The notes under the pieces: generated by a model | Seen by the model: only the letters and a program-made list of their open reading frames with translations | Database searches by the model: none | Told to the model about the DNA's origin: nothing | In this document: positions 1 to 5,280 of the stretch, in pieces | Numbering within the stretch: the stretch's first letter is position 1 | How the letters are laid out: every line of letters starts with the position of its first letter | NCBI GenBank assembly: GCA_027064845.1 | Contig: JAMOPC010000514.1 | Coordinates: forward strand, 1 to 5,280 | Reading direction: 5' to 3' | DNA length: 5,280 bases | From: Desulfurococcales archaeon | Lineage (GTDB): Archaea > Thermoproteota > Thermoprotei_A > Sulfolobales > Desulfurococcaceae | Translations under genes and position numbers: made by a program

Positions 1-1
1 A

Positions 2-3000
2 TTATGGTTTAGGCCTTGATTTTATTATTGCATATATTCCTATAATAAGTGATAATACGGCTATTATTGTTCCTGTTGTTGCTAATATTGTGTTGTTTGA
101 TATATCATCCTTTATTTTTTCTATTTTTTGTATATTGTTTTGAAGTTCATTTGAAAGGTTATCATAGTTGTTTTCTAGCCCTTTTAGTGAATTGGTATTT
201 ATGCTTATCTTTTCTTCTAGCTTGTTTAATTTAGATGTGAGATTATCTATAGTTCTTGATTGTAGAATTGTTTGCTTCTCTAATTCGTTCACTAGGTTTG
301 TTAATGAGCCTAATTTTTTCTCTAAGGATTTTAGATTCTCTTGTATCTTTTCTACTTCGTTTACTGTAGCATAGTTTTGTTCTTGTTCTTTAATTTGCTC
401 AACTTCTTTTAAGAGGTTATTGACTTTTTCATTTATTATTGTTGTAGTAGAAATAACTAATGTATTGTATAACATATCTTTTACGGATAGAATATATTGT
501 AGCTTTACTTCTGGATCCTGTGTGGTCCTAGCTCTGTTTAGTAGTATTGTAATTATCTTTTCTAATTCCTTATTAGTAATATTTTTCTTCGCTAAATATG
601 ATAATCTATTAGCGATACTGTCTAGGTAGTTATTAATTATTGTTATTGTTTTTTCCATAAAGATATTTGGTTCTGGATATAGATCTCCTAGATTAATTAT
701 GTCTAAGGCATACATAGTATATAGTAGATCTGTGGCATTTAAATGACTCAATAAAGGCGCTAAGCTGAGTACTTTAGGCATTAGCTGGTAAAGTTCTTTT
801 CTTGCACTGTTCCATAATTTGTCATATTCGTTTCTAAACGTAGCTCTATAAGTATACCATCTGAAGTAAACATATCCCGAAGCTCCTCCCTCAAATGATA
901 ATTCCTTTTCGTACTCTATAGTTTTTAGATCAACGCTCCAAGCTTGAATACCTATAGCTGTTATTACTCCGTATCTAGACGCTATTCTACTTGCATATTC
1001 TGATACCTTCTTTACCCATGTAATGTCTTGTCCATAGCTAACAAAGTATGCCATTGGGATGAGCCAATATCCACGTTCTGCGAAGTCTTCCCACATTTGT
1101 CCATAGTGGAGGAGCTGAAATACCCGTCCTGGTACAGTAATATTATTTATTCTTCCATCTATGGTTATATCAGGCATGAGTGCAGCAGATAATATTGGTT
1201 TTTCGCCACTTTTGGTACCATGGCCAAGTGCTGCTTTAGCAATTACAGTTATTGCTCTGATTATATCTTCTCGCCTCATTTCAAACCATGCCCTTATGTC
1301 TTTATCTCCGTTAAGATAGAGTCTCCAGATATAGGTTGGATCATATCCTTTTGGATAATTCTTATAGAAAGTTCTTCTTATAGCATCAATTACTTTTGAG
1401 ACGTTTATTCCTCTTTCCTGTGCTCTCTTAATATCCGCGGGAGCGAAGCTATAGACCATGTGTCCGTAACGAATATAGTCTAAATGTATCCCGTCAAAAC
1501 CCATATCTAAGAGCTCTTTTGTAAAGTTTGCAAGTAGTTCGATATATGTTGTATTACCTGGTCTAACATACTTTGTCACGGGGAAAGGTTTCCAATTACT
1601 AACGGATTTTCCAACATGATATACTGGATCCTTAGGCCCCCACACTTCTCTATCGTAGAAAACCGGTATCCATGCATGTACACGTATATGGTGTTTATGC
1701 ATTGCATCTATTAATGCTGGATACATATTTATAGTATTATATGGCCAAGCTGGATATGGTGGGAGATACTTACTTCCTGGGAAGAAAGCATATCCTCTCG
1801 TTGACTTGACCTCTATGAAAAGATCAGTTATTCCATGGCTTTCAAGTTCTTGTGCTAGTAATTCGGCACCAATCCTGATTGCTTCATCTAGTGATATATT
1901 ATAGTTGTGATAAATGTCAAGGAATATGTATTTAAATGTTGACGGCCACATCCAAGTACCATGTATTGGGTGTAGGGTTGTTAATTTAGTAGTTGGTGAA
2001 GCATAATATATAGCATTAAACCATAATCTCCAGTTATAATTAGTATTAAGCTTAGCTGCTGGAGCGTAGTCTAGATCACCGGATAAGAGTTCCGGGTGCA
2101 CACTGAATAATATTATTTTTCCTTTTCCATAGTATGATTGAATTATTGCTGAGCCATTAGCTAAGACACTATCAACGTATGATTGATTAAAATCACCCCA
2201 TCCATAACTAAATGCTCCTGGTTTATGACTAGTTGATATAAATTTGGCTAATTCTTTATATGGTGGTGCATCTATTCCTAGGACAGTATTGTTCTCTAAA
2301 TCATAGGGTATTAGAACTGGTCCGTTCCAATATATTGCGTCAAAACCGTCAATAAATCCATACATAACCGGGTTTTCAGGATCACTTACTTTTAAATGTA
2401 CTATTCCAGTTCCAAGCCACCAGTTGGGCCAATTCTTTAGTGTTGCGTCAACTAATTGGAGTTGTGATGTAGGGTCATTGTAACCCTTAATAACTGCATA
2501 TGCTCCGGCACATACCCCTATTAATCCACCACCTTTTACAAGGAATTCAGCTACTTTTATAGCTCCATTTTTTCCTAAAAGACTTGCTTCTCTAGTACCA
2601 CTACCTGGTGGTAGTATGAGTATGTCATAGTTTTGTTTCTCTAAAGCGCCATTGGCTATCTCAGTAGCTGAGATGATTGTATAGTTAAACCCCATTGACT
2701 TTAATACATCATGCATAGTATACGTGTCTCCAACATCGAGTATGGCTATTTTTGGTGGTTGTAAATAATAGAGAGGCATGTATAGTTCGTGTACGGGTTT
2801 AAATACTGTTATTCCATAACTACTCAGTTCTTTTTCTATTTTACTCAATACATTTGGTGCTCCAACAACAAGTAATGAACCAGCAAATACATTTTTACCT
2901 TCTATAGTATAGTTTCCTAAGAACATGTATAGTTTGATCTTGTTTTCATAATTGAGTTTGTTAAGATAAATAATTGTATTAATAGTATTGTTTGCTTTCA

Positions 3001-3148
3001 CAGGATCTGTTGGCTTATTATATGGAAGAACTACTATGAGTTTTTCTTCACTCACCGAATCATAACCGTAAGACACTATTGGAACATGTATCGTAGAGAA
3101 TAACAATATTATAACCATTACTATAAGAAGAGATCTCTTAAGGTGCAT
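2..3148 (-). CDS. Exported, membrane-anchored protein: GATase1-like domain + GHL10-type glycoside-hydrolase-like barrel + coiled-coil stalk
   Basis: 1048 residues, ending with TAA at 2-4. Residues 1-28 form a signal peptide or N-terminal anchor (basic HLKR, then a hydrophobic run). Residues 31-130 are an alpha/beta region of uncertain identity. Residues 133-382 resemble a class I glutamine amidotransferase/BPL_N fold, with nucleophile elbow GVCAGAY (Cys213) and HPE (His351, Glu353). Residues about 401-785 look like a GHL10/DUF187 TIM barrel: LIDAMHKHHIRVHAW (479-493), hallmark FDGIHLDYIRY (551-561; Asp552, Asp557), WFEMRRE (621-627) and WLIPMAYF (695-702). Residues 786-904 are mostly helical linker. 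Residues 905-1016 form a coiled coil, 1021-1042 a transmembrane helix, and KSRPKP a basic, probably cytoplasmic tail. About 16 N-x-S/T sequons suit an extracellular glycoprotein. The ATG at 3148 is chosen because it begins the signal sequence and is the only in-frame start before an upstream stop. The family predicts polysaccharide or glycan cleavage; the substrate is unknown. The reading frame is intact. Confidence 0.9.
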   Translation of the reverse strand: MHLKRSLLIVMVIILLFSTIHVPIVSYGYDSVSEEKLIVVLPYNKPTDPVKANNTINTIIYLNKLNYENKIKLYMFLGNYTIEGKNVFAGSLLVVGAPNVLSKIEKELSSYGITVFKPVHELYMPLYYLQPPKIAILDVGDTYTMHDVLKSMGFNYTIISATEIANGALEKQNYDILILPPGSGTREASLLGKNGAIKVAEFLVKGGGLIGVCAGAYAVIKGYNDPTSQLQLVDATLKNWPNWWLGTGIVHLKVSDPENPVMYGFIDGFDAIYWNGPVLIPYDLENNTVLGIDAPPYKELAKFISTSHKPGAFSYGWGDFNQSYVDSVLANGSAIIQSYYGKGKIILFSVHPELLSGDLDYAPAAKLNTNYNWRLWFNAIYYASPTTKLTTLHPIHGTWMWPSTFKYIFLDIYHNYNISLDEAIRIGAELLAQELESHGITDLFIEVKSTRGYAFFPGSKYLPPYPAWPYNTINMYPALIDAMHKHHIRVHAWIPVFYDREVWGPKDPVYHVGKSVSNWKPFPVTKYVRPGNTTYIELLANFTKELLDMGFDGIHLDYIRYGHMVYSFAPADIKRAQERGINVSKVIDAIRRTFYKNYPKGYDPTYIWRLYLNGDKDIRAWFEMRREDIIRAITVIAKAALGHGTKSGEKPILSAALMPDITIDGRINNITVPGRVFQLLHYGQMWEDFAERGYWLIPMAYFVSYGQDITWVKKVSEYASRIASRYGVITAIGIQAWSVDLKTIEYEKELSFEGGASGYVYFRWYTYRATFRNEYDKLWNSARKELYQLMPKVLSLAPLLSHLNATDLLYTMYALDIINLGDLYPEPNIFMEKTITIINNYLDSIANRLSYLAKKNITNKELEKIITILLNRARTTQDPEVKLQYILSVKDMLYNTLVISTTTIINEKVNNLLKEVEQIKEQEQNYATVNEVEKIQENLKSLEKKLGSLTNLVNELEKQTILQSRTIDNLTSKLNKLEEKISINTNSLKGLENNYDNLSNELQNNIQKIEKIKDDISNNTILATTGTIIAVLSLIIGIYAIIKSRPKP

Positions 3149-3158
3149 AGAGCATCTT

Positions 3159-3166
3159 CCCTCCCC
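3159..3166 (-). promoter_or_regulatory. Shine-Dalgarno site of the surface-protein gene
   Basis: The minus strand reads GGGGAGGG here, a strong match to the archaeal anti-Shine-Dalgarno sequence. The GGAGG core ends 11 bases before the ATG at 3148, which is rather long spacing. It ends only 4 bases before an out-of-frame ATG at 3155. Its strength implies a leadered transcript, so transcription should begin upstream of about 3166. Confidence 0.65.
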
Positions 3167-3175
3167 TATTATCTA

Positions 3176-3184
3176 TTTAATAAA
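3176..3184 (-). promoter_or_regulatory. Candidate TATA box (proximal) of the surface-protein gene
   Basis: The minus strand reads TTTATTAAA, preceded by purine-rich GAGAAT, which could serve as a TFB recognition element. The match to the archaeal TATA consensus is good. However, transcription starting about 25 bases downstream would leave a leader of only about 6 bases and exclude the strong Shine-Dalgarno site. One of the more distal AT-rich boxes (TAAATTAATT at 3214-3223 or TTTTTATA at 3273-3280) may therefore be the functional one. Confidence 0.3.
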
Positions 3185-3272
3185 TATTCTCGGATCGGTA
3201 ATTGTAGTAATGGAATTAATTTACTAACAGTTCAAGAAGAACAATAGGATTTATTAGATAAACAGTATTAGG

Positions 3273-3280
3273 TATAAAAA
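3273..3280 (-). promoter_or_regulatory. Oligo-T / TATA-like element after the oxidoreductase gene
   Basis: The minus strand reads TTTTTATA, starting 14 bases after the oxidoreductase stop codon. The T5 run (3276-3280) could be an archaeal oligo-T termination signal for that gene. The whole octamer also fits a crenarchaeal TATA box, which would give the downstream surface-protein gene a leader of roughly 100 bases containing its Shine-Dalgarno site. Sequence alone does not separate these readings. Confidence 0.35.
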
Positions 3281-3294
3281 CTATTTGAATATTA

Positions 3295-4305
3295 TTAATA
3301 TTTCGCCAGTAATTTACTTCCTAGATCTCCTGCTTCCCTCATTGGGTCTACTACTGCTTGTTTATGGTTTGATTGTTTAGCTGCATGAACCATTATCTGT
3401 ACCTCTATTGCTTCGCGTAGTCCTGTTAAGGGTTTTCTGTTCTTTTGAATAGAATCAATAAATTCTTTTAGCTCTGTTGTATACATTTCTTTTATTCCAT
3501 CGCCATACTCTAATGTCTTCTTTTCTCCATCTATAACTATAGTGAATTTTCCTCCTAGATAGCCCTCAATATGTATACTTCCCTTTGTACCAGTTACTTC
3601 GAAGTATCTAACTACTTGTTTAGCAGACCATGATCTTAGAAGTGAAGCTGTAATGATATCTTTGTGGTGGGCGATATATAGTACGTTATCGTTTATACCC
3701 TTTGTTGTAAGGTCTTTTATAGAGGCGTATATTTTCTCGGGGAATCCAAAGTACCAGAGGAATAAATAGAGTATGTGTACAGCATTTTCATTCAATAATC
3801 CTCCAGATACGTTTTCGTCAAGTATCCATTTTGCAGGGGGCAGGCCTCCTAGAGCAGTGTGATGGAATAGATATACTTCTCCTAGGGATTTAATGTATTT
3901 TTCTAAATCAATATACATAGGATGGTATCTAAGACTGAAACCACTCATAACCACTAAGTTCTCGGGTATATTTATTTCAAGTAATGGTTTTAATGATTCA
4001 AGTTTTTCTGCTAGAGGCTTCTCTACGAGAATATGTTTTTCTTGCTTAACAGCCTCAATTAGGAGGGGTATATGAGTATTTGGAGGAGTAGCAATGATTA
4101 CAGCATCTACTTCGGGATTTCTTAATAACTCATACGAATCAGAATATATCTTTGCTTCAGGAAAATCCTTCTTAGCTTTCTCCCTAGCTTCTGGTAAAGG
4201 ATCAGCTATTGCAACAACAGTTGCTTCTTCAATATCCTTAAGCATTTCGCCATGTGTTGATCCCATGAATCCGTATCCGAGTATTCCTATACGGACTTTA
4301 TCCAT
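3295..4305 (-). CDS. Gfo/Idh/MocA-family NAD(P)-dependent oxidoreductase
   Basis: 336 residues, the usual length for the family; cytoplasmic, with no signal peptide. The N-terminal Rossmann domain (about 1-122) has the dinucleotide motif GYGFMG (Gly10, Gly12, Gly15), Asp35 at the end of the second strand (typical of NAD preference), IATPPNTH (71-78) and the family hallmark EKP (95-97, catalytic Lys96). The C-terminal alpha/beta domain (about 123-330) carries SGFSLRYHP (121-129) and the active-site helix GGLLNENAVH (168-177). There His177 is kept, while the usual Asp four residues before it is Glu173 and the usual Asp three residues after it is Tyr180. Members oxidise or reduce sugars, inositols, sugar nucleotides or related compounds; the substrate cannot be named here. 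ATG at 4305 follows a Shine-Dalgarno-like AAGGGA and starts directly at the first Rossmann strand. The gene lies 85 bases after the PhoU gene and 146 bases before the surface hydrolase-like gene, on the same strand. Confidence 0.93.
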   Translation of the reverse strand: MDKVRIGILGYGFMGSTHGEMLKDIEEATVVAIADPLPEAREKAKKDFPEAKIYSDSYELLRNPEVDAVIIATPPNTHIPLLIEAVKQEKHILVEKPLAEKLESLKPLLEINIPENLVVMSGFSLRYHPMYIDLEKYIKSLGEVYLFHHTALGGLPPAKWILDENVSGGLLNENAVHILYLFLWYFGFPEKIYASIKDLTTKGINDNVLYIAHHKDIITASLLRSWSAKQVVRYFEVTGTKGSIHIEGYLGGKFTIVIDGEKKTLEYGDGIKEMYTTELKEFIDSIQKNRKPLTGLREAIEVQIMVHAAKQSNHKQAVVDPMREAGDLGSKLLAKY

Positions 4306-4310
4306 ATTTA

Positions 4311-4316
4311 TCCCTT
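4311..4316 (-). promoter_or_regulatory. Shine-Dalgarno-like site of the oxidoreductase gene
   Basis: The minus strand reads AAGGGA, ending 5 bases before the ATG at 4305. It is a partial match to the archaeal Shine-Dalgarno sequence and supports that ATG as the start. Confidence 0.45.
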
Positions 4317-4319
4317 CAA

Positions 4320-4330
4320 AACAGTCTGTT
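4320..4330. repeat. Small inverted repeat in the oxidoreductase leader; possible operator
   Basis: AACAG-T-CTGTT is a perfect 5-base inverted repeat with a 1-base spacer. It is bracketed by a direct repeat of TTCAAA at 4315-4320 and 4329-4334. It lies between the candidate TATA box and the Shine-Dalgarno site, close to the expected transcription start, where an archaeal repressor could block transcription. Repeats this short arise by chance in AT-rich DNA. Confidence 0.25.
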
Positions 4331-4354
4331 CAAATGATAATGTAGTTTGTTTTG

Positions 4355-4362
4355 CTATAAAG
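4355..4362 (-). promoter_or_regulatory. Candidate TATA box of the oxidoreductase gene
   Basis: The minus strand reads CTTTATAG. Transcription starting about 25 bases downstream would begin near 4332 and give a leader of about 27 bases that keeps the Shine-Dalgarno site. This spacing suggests the oxidoreductase has its own promoter rather than depending on read-through from the PhoU gene. Confidence 0.4.
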
Positions 4363-4373
4363 TTAGGATTTAC

Positions 4374-4378
4374 AAAAA
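4374..4378 (-). terminator. Oligo-T tract after the PhoU gene; possible archaeal terminator
   Basis: A T5 run on the minus strand begins 12 bases after the PhoU stop codon, within an AT-rich stretch and without a GC-rich hairpin. Archaeal RNA polymerase can terminate at such oligo-T tracts. A T5 run sits at nearly the same distance (14 bases) behind the oxidoreductase stop. Confidence 0.35.
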
Positions 4379-4390
4379 TTACTTATATGA

Positions 4391-5280
4391 TTATTCTGCT
4401 TCTTTTCTAGCCCATCTATAAGTATTTATCTCTGCCATGTCCATGGCAAGTGTTGATATGAGGTCGAATTCGTTAATGACACCACTAAGTTCTGGTTTCT
4501 TCATGACAAGGTCTCTCAATAGTTTTCTCAATTCTCTTCTCTTCATTTTTATTGTTTCTAATAGTTTTGTATTGGGATGTTTTATCCCCGATATTGTATC
4601 AAATACTATTTTGCGTTCAATTAGAACTGCTTCTCTCAGAATGTCTCTGACCTCTTCCCATTCATGTTCTAGAAGTACTCTAATAGCTCTGTCTATGCTA
4701 TCACCTATATGTTCTAGACTAGTTACAATTGTAAGGAAATCAAGTATGTCGAGGTATTCCTTAGCTGATAATATCTTTGTTCTAACCCTCTTCCTGATCA
4801 AGCGTTGTCCTAGATGATAAAGCCTATCTACTTCATCATCAAGCTTAAGAATCGCTTCTGCATCTTCCTTCTTTCCTTTTTCAATATAGTTCTCTAAGTA
4901 ATCAAACATAAGTTCTAATACATGCGATATTCTTGAAATAACCTCTTCTACATCAATTACATCTTCAGTAATAGCGATCTTTATGATAAGATCTTCGAGA
5001 CCTGGTTCGAGAAAGAGTACGCCGGGAAGCTTATATAGGATCTGGTTTAGTTCATGAATCTTTATTGTTTCTTTATTAATGTTCTTAATATGTATAGCAT
5101 CTAATCCCTCAATATAGCATGCTCTTAGAAGTTCCTCTAGTTGCTGTAAATTAAGATTCGAAGCATCAATAACAAGATTTGAAACAGTTGCCTTTGGTTT
5201 TTTATGAGTAACATACACATGTATAACACCTGTTTTATCAAGCACTAGATTTACTGAGTCTCTAGGTTTGATTCCTAGAA
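4391..5280 (-). CDS. Phosphate uptake regulator, PhoU family with AbrB-like N-terminus (5' end outside window)
   Basis: 295 complete residues are visible before TAA at 4391-4393. The GTG at 5245 is an in-frame valine, not the start: the frame stays open upstream to the window edge and reads LGIKPRDSVNLVLDKTG, which fits the second half of an AbrB/SpoVT-type swapped-hairpin DNA-binding domain. Numbering visible residues from Leu1 at 5278, about 1-27 are the AbrB-like part and 28-105 a small alpha/beta linker. Residues about 106-295 are PhoU helical bundles, with DDEVD (147-151) and EHIGDSID (189-196). Both resemble the E/D-rich metal-binding motifs of PhoU proteins (ERIGD type); MDMAEINTYR is near the C-terminus. 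PhoU proteins control phosphate uptake through Pst transporters. Here the AbrB part suggests direct DNA binding and transcriptional control, which is inference. No pst gene is in view. About 20-30 residues are probably missing. Confidence 0.88.
   Translation of the reverse strand, partial: LGIKPRDSVNLVLDKTGVIHVYVTHKKPKATVSNLVIDASNLNLQQLEELLRACYIEGLDAIHIKNINKETIKIHELNQILYKLPGVLFLEPGLEDLIIKIAITEDVIDVEEVISRISHVLELMFDYLENYIEKGKKEDAEAILKLDDEVDRLYHLGQRLIRKRVRTKILSAKEYLDILDFLTIVTSLEHIGDSIDRAIRVLLEHEWEEVRDILREAVLIERKIVFDTISGIKHPNTKLLETIKMKRRELRKLLRDLVMKKPELSGVINEFDLISTLAMDMAEINTYRWARKEAE

Noticed and set aside
49..629. Plus-strand open frames at 49-234, 168-374 and 420-629
   Set aside because: They lie antisense to the coiled-coil and linker part of the large gene. 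Their Phe/Leu/Ser/Ile-rich composition is what the complement of Lys/Asn/Glu/Leu-rich codons gives, and no domain or convincing start signal is visible.
905..1050. Idea that the barrel is a GH18 chitinase
   Set aside because: The GH18 signature DGxDxDxE is absent. The DGIHLDYIRY motif and the order of the other motifs fit GHL10/DUF187.
3186..3215. CGGATCGG element in the gap before the surface-protein gene, considered as a hairpin or operator
   Set aside because: It is not a true palindrome (its reverse complement is CCGATCCG) and has no pairing partner nearby.
3149..3294. Possible small RNA or tRNA in the 146-base gap
   Set aside because: The gap is AT-rich, with no cloverleaf, no GC-rich stem and no box C/D pair that I can find.
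3893..4345. Plus-strand open frames at 3893-4075 and 4094-4345
   Set aside because: They are antisense to the clearly recognisable oxidoreductase, are serine-rich and resemble no known family.
4437..4817. Plus-strand open frame of 126 residues
   Set aside because: It is antisense to the PhoU helical bundle, with Ser/Leu/Met-rich shadow composition. The minus-strand frame has recognisable PhoU motifs.
4391..5245. Start of the PhoU gene at GTG 5245
   Set aside because: The frame is open to the window edge and the upstream residues complete an AbrB-like hairpin, so the gene is reported as partial to 5280.

Overview
The window is AT-rich (roughly mid-30s % G+C by eye). It carries three protein genes, all on the minus strand, covering about 95% of the sequence. 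The organism looks like a hyperthermophilic crenarchaeon of the Desulfurococcales, perhaps Staphylothermus-like. The reasons are the PhoU-type regulator with an AbrB-like N-terminal hairpin (a common archaeal arrangement), Shine-Dalgarno sites combined with TATA-like boxes, oligo-T tracts after genes, frequent ATA isoleucine codons, and a long coiled-coil cell-surface protein. The genus is inference, not something the sequence proves.

Read in the direction of transcription (right to left): (1) 5280-4391 is the 3' part of a phosphate-uptake-regulator (PhoU family) gene. Its true start lies beyond the right edge, because the reading frame stays open through the last base. (2) After an 85-base gap with an oligo-T tract, a TATA-like box, a small inverted repeat and a modest Shine-Dalgarno site comes 4305-3295, a Gfo/Idh/MocA-family NAD(P)-dependent oxidoreductase of 336 residues. 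(3) After a 146-base gap comes 3148-2, a 1048-residue exported, C-terminally membrane-anchored protein. It combines a class I glutamine-amidotransferase-like domain with an intact Cys-His-Glu triad, a GHL10/DUF187-type glycoside-hydrolase-like TIM barrel, a helical linker, a long regular heptad coiled coil and a C-terminal transmembrane helix.

The large surface protein is the most interesting object here. Its architecture suggests a carbohydrate-active head held away from the membrane on a stalk in the space under or within the S-layer. The neighbouring oxidoreductase belongs to a family that mostly acts on sugars, cyclitols and sugar derivatives, so the two could serve one saccharide pathway. 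However, each gene appears to have its own promoter-like sequence, and no transporter or other pathway gene is in view. The PhoU gene is probably an unrelated neighbour. I saw no RNA gene, CRISPR array, insertion sequence, origin or attachment site.
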